NCBI RefSeq assembly: GCF_024055715.1
Contig: NZ_JAMXMV010000002.1
Location: 558,001 to 622,000 of the forward strand
Source of the DNA: Actinoallomurus soli
GTDB lineage: Bacteria > Actinomycetota > Actinomycetes > Streptosporangiales > Streptosporangiaceae
Direction of reading: 5' to 3'
DNA: 64,000 bases
Shown here: piece by piece, positions 41,832-50,653 of the stretch
Layout: each line of letters begins with the position of its first letter
Position numbering within the stretch: the first letter of the stretch is position 1
The notes under the pieces: generated by a model
The model's input: only the letters and a program-made list of their open reading frames with translations
The model's database searches: none
What the model was told of the DNA's origin: nothing
Made by a program: the position numbers and the translations under genes

Positions 41832-42239
41832 ATGACATCGAAGGCAGAGATCGTTCACCGATTCTACGAGGACATGCTCAACCAGCAGCGGCCGGAACTG
41901 GCCGAGGAGCTCATCACGCCGGACATGACCACTCACGATCCGGACGCGCCTCGCGGGCCTGCGGCCGTACGGCGGGTGGATGAGTTCATGCGCGCGGGGT
42001 TCTCGGACCTGCACTACCAGGTCGAGGAGGTGATCAGCGAAGGGAGCAAGGCGGCCGTGCGCTGGACGATGACCGGCACGCACGACGGCGACTTCTTCGG
42101 CATCCCGCCGACCGGCCGGGAGATCGAGATCAGCGGCAACGTGATCTTCGGCTTCGAGGGTGACCGGGTCGGCGAGATCTGGGCCGTGGTCGACGTGAAC
42201 CGCCTGAAGCGGCAGATCGGGGCGGCCCCGTCCTCCTGA
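41832..42239 (+). CDS. SnoaL-like ester cyclase/NTF2-fold protein
   Basis: 135 residues from ATG 41832 (GAGGGAG six bases before). NTF2-like cone: IVHRFYEDMLNQQRPELAEELITPDMTTHDPDAPRGPA, then YQVEEVISEGSKAAVRWTMTGTHDGDFFGIPPTGREIEISG, the SnoaL polyketide-cyclase/ester-cyclase pattern. Divergent from the ECF41-type factor and probably in its regulon. Substrate unknown. Confidence 0.85.
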   Translation: MTSKAEIVHRFYEDMLNQQRPELAEELITPDMTTHDPDAPRGPAAVRRVDEFMRAGFSDLHYQVEEVISEGSKAAVRWTMTGTHDGDFFGIPPTGREIEISGNVIFGFEGDRVGEIWAVVDVNRLKRQIGAAPSS

Positions 42240-42281
42240 GCTCGGCCCCGGGGGCCGACGCCGTACGGAAGGCTCCGTGAA

Positions 42282-42315
42282 GGACCGCGATCCGCCGGGT
42301 GCGGCGGATCGGTCC
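42282..42315. terminator. strong hairpin after SnoaL gene
   Basis: GGACCG-CG-GATCCGCC pairs with GGCGGATC-GGTCC across GGGTGC, a 13-bp stem with one small bulge, 43 bases after the stop. No T-tract. Confidence 0.6.
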
Positions 42316-42500
42316 TGCGGTCGTCGAGCGTTCCGTACGCGCCCGCTCCGCCCCTCCCGGAGCGGCCTTCGGGTGGTCGGCGGCTCCGCGCGGCGCGCCT
42401 GTCGATTCCCTGCGGAACCCGGTTCACGGGTTCGGGGAAAAGCGGGTGACAGCGCACTCCGCGCACGGCCGGAACACCGGCCACAAGAGACAGGAGCCGT

Positions 42501-43097
42501 ATGACTGTGACGACCCGACAGGGCGTGAACGACGCCGCTGTGATCGAGCAGTCCTGGCAAGAGCCCGGGGTGTTCGCCGCGCTCTACGAGCGGCACGCCC
42601 CTCACATCAGCCGGTACGTCGCCCGCAGGCTGGGGGACGGCATGGCGGACGACGTCACCGCCGAGACGTTCTACCGGGCGTTCGAGAAACGCCGACATTA
42701 CGACCTCGGACGGCCGGACGCCAGACCCTGGCTGTACGGGATCGCCGCGAACGTGATGGCGCAGTACCACCGCAAGGAGACGCGGATGCTGCGGGCGTTC
42801 GCGCGCAGCGGCGCGGATCCCGTGGCGCAGACCTACGGCGGCCAACTGGACGGCGCCGACGACCGGGTCATGGCGACCGGGATGCACCAGTCGCTCGCGG
42901 CGGCCCTGGCCGGTCTCAGCCGGGCCCACCGGGAGGTCCTGCTGCTGATCGCCTGGGCCGACCTGTCCTACGAGGAGACCGCCCAGGCGCTGGGCGTCTC
43001 CGTGGGGACGGTGCGGTCGCGGCTGCATCGGGCTCGAAAGAAGATCCGCGCCGCTCTCGGCGACGGGAACCCCATGTTCGTCTCGGATGAAGGCTGA
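42501..43097 (+). CDS. ECF-family RNA polymerase sigma factor
   Basis: 198 residues. Region 2 (EPGVFAALYERHAPHISRYVARRLGDGMADDVTAETFYRAF, about 20-62) and region 4 (LAGLSRAHREVLLLIAWADLSYEETAQALGVSVGTVRSRLHRARKKI, about 140-187). CAGGAG precedes the ATG. The adjacent membrane protein with a short cytoplasmic N-terminus is its likely anti-sigma partner. A paralogous pair occurs at 50.6-52.5 kb. Confidence 0.92.
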   Translation: MTVTTRQGVNDAAVIEQSWQEPGVFAALYERHAPHISRYVARRLGDGMADDVTAETFYRAFEKRRHYDLGRPDARPWLYGIAANVMAQYHRKETRMLRAFARSGADPVAQTYGGQLDGADDRVMATGMHQSLAAALAGLSRAHREVLLLIAWADLSYEETAQALGVSVGTVRSRLHRARKKIRAALGDGNPMFVSDEG

Positions 43098-43107
43098 GGT
43101 ACCGACC

Positions 43108-44226
43108 GTGAACGAGCTCGACCTGATGCGCACGATGCGCACCGACGCTCCGATCCCCTCCCAGCAGCGACTGGACGCCGGCCGGGAGCGGCTCCTCCAG
43201 GCCATCGACGGCTCGCCCGGAGCCCGGCGTCCCGTACGGGCGGGCCGGCGTTCCAGGGGTGTACGGACCATGGTCCTCGCCGCCGGTGGAGTGGCCGCCG
43301 TCGCCGCCGGGGTGACGGTGGTCTCGCAGACGGGCGGCTCCCCCGTGACGGTGCACGGCTCCCCCGCCGCCGTGTCGGCCAGGTACGACAACCCGCTGGT
43401 GGAACGCGCGGCCTTCGGCTGGCTGCCCTCCGGCATGCGCGCCAACGGTTACGTCGCCGACCATCAGACGGACGACTTCTTCCAGGTCGTCGCGCAGAAG
43501 ACCGGGAGGAGCGGGGGCATCGTGACCCTCACCGCGTACGCGGGCGGCAAGGAGCCCTTCCTGGGGTACCTCCCGGGAGGAATCCCGGCCAAACGGATCC
43601 CCGCCCCGTCCGTCAACGGCCACTCCGCCTACTGGATCTTCAAGCCGGACCCGTCCGGGCAGTCGCAGTTCTCGCTGCGCTGGCAGCCGGCCCCGAACCG
43701 CTGGGCCCAGCTGGAGGGCGACGCCCTGCCCGGGAACGCCGCCGAGCTGGCCAGGACGGCCCACCGGATCGCCGCGTCCGCGAAGTTCGGCGGCACCCGG
43801 CCGATCGCGATGCCCCTGCACGTCGGCGGCGTGCCCGCCGGGCTGACGCCGAAGCGCACGGTGCTGAACAACGGCGCGTTCGATGAGGTCGGCGCGAGCC
43901 TGGGCTTCATCGTGGACGGGCCGTCATCGGATCTGGAGATCGGCGTCCACAAGTCGGACGGCACGGTCGGTACCGGCGTCCCCGGCGGGCCCGGCAAGCC
44001 CGGGCGCGGACTGCCTCGTCCCAACACGAAGCTGGACGGGTACCCCGCGTACGTGGCACCGACGGTCCTGTACGCCTACGGCGTCAACGGCTTCAACGTC
44101 CAGATTCACGCGTCCGGGTCGATCCTGGCGAAGCTCAACAAGACCGGCGGAGTCACCGGCCTGTTCCACCGGCTGAAGGTTCTCGGCGCCGACCCGTCGA
44201 ACTGGACCCCGACCCCCGTCAACTGA
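43108..44226 (+). CDS. CU044_5270-family membrane protein, probable ECF partner
   Basis: 372 residues if GTG 43108 is used; AAGG/GAGG lies 8-9 bases before it, while ATG 43087 inside the sigma gene has none. A cytoplasmic stretch of about 50 residues (VNELDLMRTMRTDAPIPSQQRL), one membrane helix (TMVLAAGGVAAVAAGVTVVSQTGG), then a 290-residue extracytoplasmic domain. It matches the protein type always encoded after such ECF genes in Streptosporangiales; an anti-sigma role is inferred from topology and coupling. Confidence 0.75.
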   Translation: MNELDLMRTMRTDAPIPSQQRLDAGRERLLQAIDGSPGARRPVRAGRRSRGVRTMVLAAGGVAAVAAGVTVVSQTGGSPVTVHGSPAAVSARYDNPLVERAAFGWLPSGMRANGYVADHQTDDFFQVVAQKTGRSGGIVTLTAYAGGKEPFLGYLPGGIPAKRIPAPSVNGHSAYWIFKPDPSGQSQFSLRWQPAPNRWAQLEGDALPGNAAELARTAHRIAASAKFGGTRPIAMPLHVGGVPAGLTPKRTVLNNGAFDEVGASLGFIVDGPSSDLEIGVHKSDGTVGTGVPGGPGKPGRGLPRPNTKLDGYPAYVAPTVLYAYGVNGFNVQIHASGSILAKLNKTGGVTGLFHRLKVLGADPSNWTPTPVN

Positions 44227-44231
44227 CTCCC

Positions 44232-44268
44232 GGCGCCGGTACCCCCCCGTACGGGCGGTACCGGCGCC
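44232..44268. terminator. bidirectional hairpin between convergent genes
   Basis: GGCGCCGGTACC and GGTACCGGCGCC, a perfect 12-bp stem with 13-base loop, between the CU044_5270-type gene and the leftward hydrolase. Confidence 0.75.
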
Positions 44269-44288
44269 GTCCCCCGATGGGGCCCGTC

Positions 44289-45260
44289 TCATCGCGTGTG
44301 CCGCGCGATCCAGTCCAGGATCCGGTCCGGTTCGCGCTGGAAGTGCAGGTAGCCGTCCCATCGCCGGGTGGTCCCGTGGATCCAGAACAGCTCCTTCGGC
44401 AGGTCGTCCCGGTCGGGGAGGGCGTCGAAGATCGCTTGCACGTCGGCCGGCCGGGTCCTCGGGTCGTCGTGGACCTGGTAGACGAGCGTCGGCGTCCGGA
44501 CGCTGCGCGCGGCGTTCGCGGGGGACATGGCGTCGATGGCGAAGCCGGTGCGCAGCCTGATCCGCCGGTCGAGCTCGTCGATCCACTCGACGGGGACGCC
44601 CTGCCGCTCCAGTCCGCGTTCGAGGACCGCGCGGGCGGACAGCGGCTGGCAGGCGACGAGGCACCGCACGTCCTCGAACTCCCGTGGCGCCCGCTCCATC
44701 GCGAACAGGGTGGCGTTGGCCCCGAGGCACCGGCTGAACAGCGCGATCCTCGCGTCCCGCAGCTCCGGGCGGGAGCGCACGTACCGCAGGGAGCCGATGA
44801 CGTCACGGGACTCGAAGATGCCGCCCGTCGTCAGTCCGCCGTCGGCGGCGCCGCTGCGGCCGAAGTTGCGCAGGTCGTAGGCGAGGACGTGGTGGCCGGC
44901 GGCGTGCAGGAGCGCGATGTCCGGGACAAGGTCGACCTCGATGTCGTTGCCGGTGTCGGCGAACATCGAGCGCCAGGGTTCGCGGTGGGACGGAAGCCCG
45001 GAGCGGCTGAACCACCGGGGATGGTTGACGATCACGACGGTGTCCGAGCCCTCGGCCGGGACGAACCATCCCTCCAGCGGCGTGCCGTCCTCGGAGGGGA
45101 AGGTGACGTCCTCGAACCGCAGCCCGTGCTCGGCCGGGCTGCCCAGGACGGGCGACCGCTGTGACGTGCTGAAGCCGGCGGCGATTCGGGTGAACAACGC
45201 GTCGAGCCGTTCGTCGGGACGATCGGCGACGGCGTGCGCGGTCTCGGGCCGTTCGGTCAT
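44289..45260 (-). CDS. alpha/beta hydrolase with Cys at the nucleophile elbow
   Basis: 323 residues from ATG 45260 (GGAGGTGTTCCGC before; a GTG nine bases upstream is too close to the site). Alpha/beta fold: VIVNHPRWFSRSG, YDLRNFGRSG, then the elbow LFSRCLGANA where the usual GxSxG reads S-R-C-L-G, so Cys would be the nucleophile as in dienelactone hydrolases (GYCLGG). A late Asp (QVHDDPR) and His (WIHGTTRRW) fit a triad. Substrate unknown; it lies after, and is co-directional with, the NmrA-type gene. Confidence 0.8.
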   Translation of the reverse strand: MTERPETAHAVADRPDERLDALFTRIAAGFSTSQRSPVLGSPAEHGLRFEDVTFPSEDGTPLEGWFVPAEGSDTVVIVNHPRWFSRSGLPSHREPWRSMFADTGNDIEVDLVPDIALLHAAGHHVLAYDLRNFGRSGAADGGLTTGGIFESRDVIGSLRYVRSRPELRDARIALFSRCLGANATLFAMERAPREFEDVRCLVACQPLSARAVLERGLERQGVPVEWIDELDRRIRLRTGFAIDAMSPANAARSVRTPTLVYQVHDDPRTRPADVQAIFDALPDRDDLPKELFWIHGTTRRWDGYLHFQREPDRILDWIARHTR

Positions 45261-45315
45261 GCGGAACACCTCCGGTGACGGGCCGGACGCGCCGGCCCGT
45301 CGCGTCGTCTCGGGG

Positions 45316-46209
45316 TCAGGCGGCCTGCACGGCGGGCTTGAGGACGTCCTCGCACCACTGCCGGAACGTCGTCGGGGTGTCGATCGCGTGCCGCGGCGTG
45401 CGGGTGACCCCGTTCGCCAGGCCGTCGTCCATGGCGATCGCCATGTCCATGGCGCTCTGGGCCATCGCGTCGGACATGCCGAAGCCGATGAGCTGGTCCT
45501 TGAACGACTGGGCGGGGACCTGCTGGTACTTCACCGAGGTTCCGAGCACCTCGGAGATGACGGCGGTCATGTCGTCGTACGACAGGTCCTCGGGACCGAG
45601 CAGCGGGACCTCCTCGCTGCCGGTCCACGAGGTGTCGAGCAGCAGCCGGGCGGCGACGGCGGCGATGTCGCGGGTGGCGACGGTCGGCATCCTGCGGCCG
45701 GGCGAGACGGCGTCGAAGAGCATGCCCTGCCCCTTGATCACCCGGACCTGCCGGAGCACGTTGTCCATGAACGGAGCCGCGGCCAGGGCACGGAACGCCA
45801 CGCCGGTGCCGGCGATCAGGTCGTCCATGGCCAGGGACGCGGTCACGTGCCCGGCCCGGCCGGCGTACGGGGTGCCGCGGCCCACGGAGCTGACGTCGAC
45901 GACGCGCTTGACGCCCCGGTCGCGCATGGCCTCGGCCGCGGGGCGGGTGAAGCCGACGTAGGCGTCCTCGGGGCTCGCGGCACGGGGGTCGGTCGGCAGC
46001 AGCCAGAACACCGCGTCGGCGCCGTCGAACCCGCGGGCGAGGACCTCCGGATCGCCGTGCGAACCCTGGACGACCTCGGCCCGGTCACGGACGTCGGCGG
46101 ACAGCTTGGCGGGGTCCCGCACGATGACGCGGACCGGCTGGTCACCGCCGAGGACGTTCGCGAGGACCTGGCCGCCGATCTGCCCGGTGGGGGCGGTAAT
46201 GACGATCAT
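45316..46209 (-). CDS. NmrA-like NAD(P)H-binding oxidoreductase
   Basis: 297 residues from ATG 46209 (GGAGAG six bases before). Rossmann start MIVITAPTGQIGGQVLANVL with the GxxGxxG of atypical SDRs, LADAVFWLLP-type core (GADAVFWLLP), VDVSSVGRG; the Tyr-x3-Lys of classical SDRs is absent, as in NmrA/QOR2 proteins, which act as NADP sensors or quinone reductases. Divergent from a TetR gene with a clear operator, so probably induced by a toxic compound. Confidence 0.88.
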   Translation of the reverse strand: MIVITAPTGQIGGQVLANVLGGDQPVRVIVRDPAKLSADVRDRAEVVQGSHGDPEVLARGFDGADAVFWLLPTDPRAASPEDAYVGFTRPAAEAMRDRGVKRVVDVSSVGRGTPYAGRAGHVTASLAMDDLIAGTGVAFRALAAAPFMDNVLRQVRVIKGQGMLFDAVSPGRRMPTVATRDIAAVAARLLLDTSWTGSEEVPLLGPEDLSYDDMTAVISEVLGTSVKYQQVPAQSFKDQLIGFGMSDAMAQSAMDMAIAMDDGLANGVTRTPRHAIDTPTTFRQWCEDVLKPAVQAA

Positions 46210-46249
46210 TGCTTCTCTCCAGCACACTGGGGTGAGTGACGAGCTAAAT

Positions 46250-46268
46250 AAACTGTACCGTACCGTTT
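46250..46268. promoter_or_regulatory. TetR operator between NmrA gene and regulator
   Basis: AAACTGTACCGTACCGTTT is a 19-bp near-palindrome of the AAACxGTACxGTACxGTTT type found with this TetR group; it lies 16 bases before the regulator ATG. Confidence 0.8.
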
Positions 46269-46283
46269 ACTTTTTGAGGGCGG

Positions 46284-46913
46284 ATGAGCCGAGCAAATGA
46301 ACCGCAGCGGCGCGGCGAGGCCCTGCGCCGCCACATCCTGCTGGTGGCCAAGGACGTGTTCCTCGAGACCGGCTACGAACGGGCGTCGATGGACGCCGTC
46401 GCGGCGCGCGCCGGCACGTCGAAGCGGTCGCTGTACGCGCACTTCGAGAGCAAGGACAAGCTGTTCCTCGCGGTCCTGGACCTGATCCGTGAGCTGTACC
46501 TGGGCAGGGTGAAGACCCCGGACGCGTACGCCGAGGACCCCGCCGAGGCGGTGGCGCTGTTCTGCGGCCGGTTCCTGCAGCTGATGGTCTGGGAGGCGCA
46601 GGTACGGACCTGCCGGCTGAGCATCACCGAGGCCGAGCGGCTGCCGGGCACTTCGAACGCCTACTTCGACGCCATCTTCGCCAGCACCCACGAGCGGCTG
46701 ACCGCGTACCTGGTCCAGCGGTTCGGAATGGGGGACGCGGACGGCTCCGCACTCGCGGAGGAGCTGATCGGCCGCACCGTGCTACCGCGGCTGTTCCGCA
46801 CCCTGCTCAACGTCGACGACGTGATCAAGGACATGCCCGACGAGGCGAACCTCGCCGACGACGTCGACCTGACCGCCATCCGCCGCCTGGTCGCCACCGC
46901 GCTGCCCGCCTGA
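46284..46913 (+). CDS. TetR-family regulator
   Basis: 209 residues. HTH about 32-58 (ASMDAVAARAGTSKRSLYAHFESKDKL) and a C-terminal TetR_C_7-like (AefR-type) domain. Divergent from the NmrA-like gene; the operator overlaps the region just before its own start, so it is likely autoregulated. Convergent with the WYL-regulator gene; the third copy of the hairpin repeat lies between them. Confidence 0.9.
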   Translation: MSRANEPQRRGEALRRHILLVAKDVFLETGYERASMDAVAARAGTSKRSLYAHFESKDKLFLAVLDLIRELYLGRVKTPDAYAEDPAEAVALFCGRFLQLMVWEAQVRTCRLSITEAERLPGTSNAYFDAIFASTHERLTAYLVQRFGMGDADGSALAEELIGRTVLPRLFRTLLNVDDVIKDMPDEANLADDVDLTAIRRLVATALPA

Positions 46914-46918
46914 ACAGC

Positions 46919-46952
46919 GCCGAGGACCTCGGTGTCGTACGAGATCCTCGGC
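46919..46952. repeat. dispersed hairpin repeat, copy 3 (bidirectional terminator)
   Basis: GCCGAGGACCTC/GAGATCCTCGGC arms (11 of 12 pair) around ten bases, then GCTCATC, whose TCA is the stop codon of the leftward WYL gene. It fills the 41-bp gap between two convergent genes. Confidence 0.85.
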
Positions 46953-46954
46953 GC

Positions 46955-47917
46955 TCATCGCCGGTCGTCGACGACGCGGAGGAAGCGCGTGCCCCACTCG
47001 CGGACGAACGCGGTCAGCTCGGGCGGGCCGACGATCTCGAAGTCGGCGCCGATCGCGCCGAGCAGCATCGTCGGCCACTCCAGGCCGTCGACGGTCATCA
47101 GCAGCCGGCACCGCTCGTCGTCGACCTCCTCGACCGTCCCCCAGCGCGAGACGACAGGGCGGACGCTCGCCGCCGGGGCGTGGACGAGCACCTCCACGTC
47201 GTACGCCGCGGGCATGCTGCTGATGCCCGCCCGTACGAAGTCGGCGGCGTCCTCGGCGGGCAGGTCGCGGGGGCGGAAGCGCTCGCCCGTGCTGCCCGGG
47301 TCGGCCAGGCGGTCGAGCCGGAAGCTGCGCCAGTCGTGGCGGGTCAGGTCGTACGCGACGAGGTACCAGCGGCGGCCGAGGGAGACGAGCCGGTGCGGCT
47401 CGACGTGGCGGGCGGTCAGCTCGCCGTCCCGCGCCCGGTAGGAGAACCGCAGCCGCTCCTCGTCGCGGCAGGCCTGGGCGACGGCGGTCAGCACGTCCGC
47501 GTCGATCGTCGGGCCGGCGCCCCAGGCGGCGGGGACCGTGACCGTGCGGAGCGCGTCGATGCGGCGGCGCAGGCGGGGCGGCATCACCTGGATCACCTTG
47601 GTCAGCGCCCGTACGGCCGACTCCTCGATCCCGGCGACGGCGCCCTGCGCGGCCATCCGCAGGCCGATGGCGAGGGCGACGGCCTCCTCGTCGTCGACCA
47701 CGAGCGGGGGCAGCGCGGCGCCGGGCGCCAGCTGGTAGCCGCCGTCCACGCCGCGGTGCGCGACGACCGGATAGCCCAGCTCCCTCAGCCGGTCGACGTC
47801 GCGGCGGAGCGTCCGGGGCGAGACGCCGAGGCGATCGGAGAGCTCGCGGCCGGGCCAGTAGCGGTGGGTCTGCAGGAGGGACAGCAGCCGGAGGATGCGT
47901 GAGCTGGTGTTCGCCAT
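46955..47917 (-). CDS. WYL-domain transcriptional regulator (DeoR/HTH_11 type)
   Basis: 320 residues. Winged helix at 1-60 (ILRLLSLLQTHRYWPGRELSDRLGVSPRTLRRDVDRLRELGYPV), WYL domain at about 140-215 (RLRFSYRARDGELTARHVEPHRLVSLGRRWYLVAYD, containing the W-Y-L core) and the WCX C-terminal extension. It is 41 bp from a divergent MFS gene and probably controls it. WYL proteins bind nucleotides or nucleic acid as effectors. Confidence 0.92.
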   Translation of the reverse strand: MANTSSRILRLLSLLQTHRYWPGRELSDRLGVSPRTLRRDVDRLRELGYPVVAHRGVDGGYQLAPGAALPPLVVDDEEAVALAIGLRMAAQGAVAGIEESAVRALTKVIQVMPPRLRRRIDALRTVTVPAAWGAGPTIDADVLTAVAQACRDEERLRFSYRARDGELTARHVEPHRLVSLGRRWYLVAYDLTRHDWRSFRLDRLADPGSTGERFRPRDLPAEDAADFVRAGISSMPAAYDVEVLVHAPAASVRPVVSRWGTVEEVDDERCRLLMTVDGLEWPTMLLGAIGADFEIVGPPELTAFVREWGTRFLRVVDDRR

Positions 47918-47958
47918 GTCTCCAGGGTCCCGGTCATTGAGGTCAGGAAGTGGCCGTT

Positions 47959-49695
47959 ATGGAGCCTAACGTCGGTTCCAACGACCTCGTTCCACGGGAG
48001 ATGGTGTTGACCGAAATCCTCGAATCCCCCATCGCGGCCGGTGAGCGGACCGCCGCGCCGTACCGCCTGCGGTGGCTCGCCTTCTCCGCCGTCCTGGCCT
48101 CGAGCGTGATGGACCTGCTGGACAGCACGGTGATCAACACGGCCGCGCCGGCGATCCGTGCGAGCCTCGGCGGCTCGTACGCGACGCTGCAGTGGATGGC
48201 GGCCGGGTACACCATGGCGCTCGCGGTGGTCCTGCTCATCGGCGGGCGGCTCGGCGACATGTTCGGTCGGAAGCGGATGCTGCTGGTCGGCGTCGCCGGC
48301 TTCACGGTCGCGTCGGTGGCCTGCGCCGCCGCGATCACGCCGACCATGCTGATCGTCTCGCGGGTGCTGCAGGGCGCGTTCGGGGCGGTGATGCTGCCGC
48401 AGGGGTTCGGGCTGATCCGGGACCTGTTCCCGCCCGCGGAGATGAAGAAGGCGTGGACCGCGTTCGGCCCGGTGATGGGGCTGTCGGCGGTGCTCGGCCC
48501 GATCATCGGCGGCACGCTCATCCACGCCGACCTGTTCGGCACCGGCTGGCGGATGATCTTCCTGGTCAACGTGCCGATCGGCGCGTTCGCGCTGACCGTC
48601 GCGGCGCGGTTCCTCCCGGCGACGCCGCCCGCCGTGCGCTCGGCCCGCCTCGACCTGCCCGGTGTCGCGCTCGCCGCGTCCGGCATCTTCATGCTCATCT
48701 TCCCGCTGGTCCAGGGGCGTGAGCTGGGCTGGCCGTCCTGGGCGATCGCGCTCCTGGTCGCCTCCGTTCCCGTGCTCGCGCTGTTCGCGGCCTCCCAGGT
48801 CCGCCGCAAGCGGGCCGGGGCGACGCCGCTGGTCGAGACCGGCGTGTTCGCCCGGCGCTCGTACGCCTCCGGCGTCCTGTTCGCGATCGCCTTCACCTGC
48901 GCCATGGGCGGCACGCTGCTCACGCTGGGCGTCTTCATGCAGGTCGGCCTCGGGTACAGCCCGCTGCGCGCCGGGCTCACGACGGCGCCCTGGGCGTTCG
49001 GCGCGATGATCGGGTCGGCGGTCAGCGGCATGCTCATGATCAAGCTCGGCCGCCGGCTCCTGCACCTCGGGCTGGCCGGCATGGGCGCGGGCCTGGCCGT
49101 CCTCTACGCCGTGTTCGAGTACGCCGGGCCCGGTCTCACCAGCCTCGACTTCGTCGCCCCGCTGCTCATCGGCGGGACCGGGATGGGCATGATCTTCGTG
49201 CCGATGTTCGACATCATCCTCGGCGAGGTCGCCGACCACGAGGTCGGCTCGGCGTCCAGCACCCTCCAGGCGATCCAGCAGCTCGGCATGTCGCTCGGCG
49301 TCGCGGTGATCGGCACGGTGTTCTTCGGGCTCCTCGGCGCGCAGGCGCACCACAACTTCGACGCGACGGCCGCGCCCCGGCTGCGCGCGGAGCTCACCCG
49401 GGCCGGAGTGCCCGCCCCGGCCCGGGCCGGGATCCTCGCCGGTGTCCGGACGTGCGTGCACGACCGGGAGAGCGAGAAGGACCCGGACGTCGTGCCCGCC
49501 AGCTGCCGCGCCACCGGCTCCGCCTCGGCCGCGGTCGTCAGGGCCGTCACGACGGCCGGCCTGGACACCCACCGGCGGGACTCGCTCGACGCCGCGAAGA
49601 CCACGGCACTCGTCACGATCGGGCTGATCGTGCTGGCGTTCGGGCTCGGCTTCCTGCTTCCGAGGACGGCCCGCCCGGAGACCGCCCCGGCCTGA
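47959..49695 (+). CDS. DHA2-family (14-TMS) MFS efflux transporter
   Basis: 578 residues from ATG 47959 (AGGAAG eight bases before; a GTG at 47950 overlaps that site). Fourteen hydrophobic segments with ASSVMDLLDSTVINTAAPAI, motif A GGRLGDMFGRKRMLLVG and motif C LSAVLGPIIGGTLI. A polar insert of about 60 residues with two Cys (VRTCVHDRESEKDPDVVPASC) lies before the last helix and is typical of the EmrB/QacA-like subset in actinomycetes. Exports drugs or cations; controlled by the WYL regulator (inference). Confidence 0.9.
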   Translation: MEPNVGSNDLVPREMVLTEILESPIAAGERTAAPYRLRWLAFSAVLASSVMDLLDSTVINTAAPAIRASLGGSYATLQWMAAGYTMALAVVLLIGGRLGDMFGRKRMLLVGVAGFTVASVACAAAITPTMLIVSRVLQGAFGAVMLPQGFGLIRDLFPPAEMKKAWTAFGPVMGLSAVLGPIIGGTLIHADLFGTGWRMIFLVNVPIGAFALTVAARFLPATPPAVRSARLDLPGVALAASGIFMLIFPLVQGRELGWPSWAIALLVASVPVLALFAASQVRRKRAGATPLVETGVFARRSYASGVLFAIAFTCAMGGTLLTLGVFMQVGLGYSPLRAGLTTAPWAFGAMIGSAVSGMLMIKLGRRLLHLGLAGMGAGLAVLYAVFEYAGPGLTSLDFVAPLLIGGTGMGMIFVPMFDIILGEVADHEVGSASSTLQAIQQLGMSLGVAVIGTVFFGLLGAQAHHNFDATAAPRLRAELTRAGVPAPARAGILAGVRTCVHDRESEKDPDVVPASCRATGSASAAVVRAVTTAGLDTHRRDSLDAAKTTALVTIGLIVLAFGLGFLLPRTARPETAPA

Positions 49696-49708
49696 TCCCG
49701 TGATGTTC

Positions 49709-49738
49709 CGTGCCCCCGGCCGACCGGCCGGGGGCACG
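49709..49738. terminator. bidirectional hairpin after MFS gene
   Basis: CGTGCCCCCGGCC-GACC-GGCCGGGGGCACG, a perfect 13-bp stem between convergent genes. Confidence 0.8.
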
Positions 49739-49779
49739 GGCGTCTCAGGCGAGTCGACGTCTCAGACGAACCGGGTCTC

Positions 49780-50475
49780 TCAGGCGAGCCAGCCGTCGCC
49801 GAAGTCCTCGCAGGCGTTCACCAGGGCCTCCTCCGTACGGGCGCGGATCGTGATCCAGGATCGCGCGTCCTCCCGCAGGAGCACGTCCGGGCCCGCGAAC
49901 CAGCGCGTGCCGGGCAGCTGTCCCGACGGGTACTCCGGCAACGGGAGGCGGGTGTAGCGCTCCAGCACCTCGAGGTCGTCCTCGTCGGCCTCGCGGTAGT
50001 CGGCGAGCTCCTCGGCGGCGTGCAGCGACTCCGACAGCACGATCTCGGCGCAGGCCAGCGAGAACGAGTCGAGCCACGGCTCCCAGCGCTCGGTGTCCTC
50101 GTCCTCCAGGTCGGGCCGGATGCACACGGCGGGGTCCGGGCCGTCGAGCCGGACGCCCCAGCGCGCCGCGCCCTGGTCCTCCTCGCGGAACACCAGCAGG
50201 CCGTCGTGGGCGTACAGCTGCTTCGGCTCGAGCAGTTCGTCCTGGTTGGCGGTCAGGTCCGTGCGCCGGCCGAACAGCGCGTACGCCTCGCGCACCGCGA
50301 CCGGCAGCGTGATCCCGAGCCGGGTCTCGACCGCGTCCAGGGCGGCGTCGTCCCAGCCGTCCGCGTCCGTGAGCGGGGTCGCCCACGCCGCCGCGAACCC
50401 CCGGATGAACCGCCAGGCGCCCGCCCGGTCCACGGCTCCGGCCAGCTCCGTACGTACCTCGAACGCATCGACCAT
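49780..50475 (-). CDS. SMI1/KNR4-like protein
   Basis: 231 residues from ATG 50475. The SMI1/KNR4 (SUKH-type) pattern is seen in LDAVETRLGITLPVAVREAYALFGRRTDLTANQDELLEPKQLY, followed by LLVFREEDQGAARWGVRLDGPDP, the standard cytoplasmic SUKH layout. Family members are immunity proteins or general scaffolds; with no toxin gene nearby a housekeeping or orphan-immunity role cannot be distinguished. Confidence 0.75.
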   Translation of the reverse strand: MVDAFEVRTELAGAVDRAGAWRFIRGFAAAWATPLTDADGWDDAALDAVETRLGITLPVAVREAYALFGRRTDLTANQDELLEPKQLYAHDGLLVFREEDQGAARWGVRLDGPDPAVCIRPDLEDEDTERWEPWLDSFSLACAEIVLSESLHAAEELADYREADEDDLEVLERYTRLPLPEYPSGQLPGTRWFAGPDVLLREDARSWITIRARTEEALVNACEDFGDGWLA

Positions 50476-50653
50476 GCCGCGCACCGTACCCGAGCGGTAC
50501 GGCACCGGCGGGGCGAAGAGATGACGATCCGGTCGCGATGGCGGAGATCATGATCCGGCGCTTCCGGACGCAACCCGGGCCCGCCCTTCGGGAGAGAGGG
50601 GACGTCAGCGGAATCGAAGACGGGAAGTGACGAATGAAGGGACACGGCGGCCC

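Noticed and set aside
47785-49737. 650-codon open frame on the minus strand over the MFS gene
   Set aside because: Arg/Asp/Glu/His low-complexity product antisense to a well-supported transporter; it only picks up real WYL sequence at its far end in another frame.
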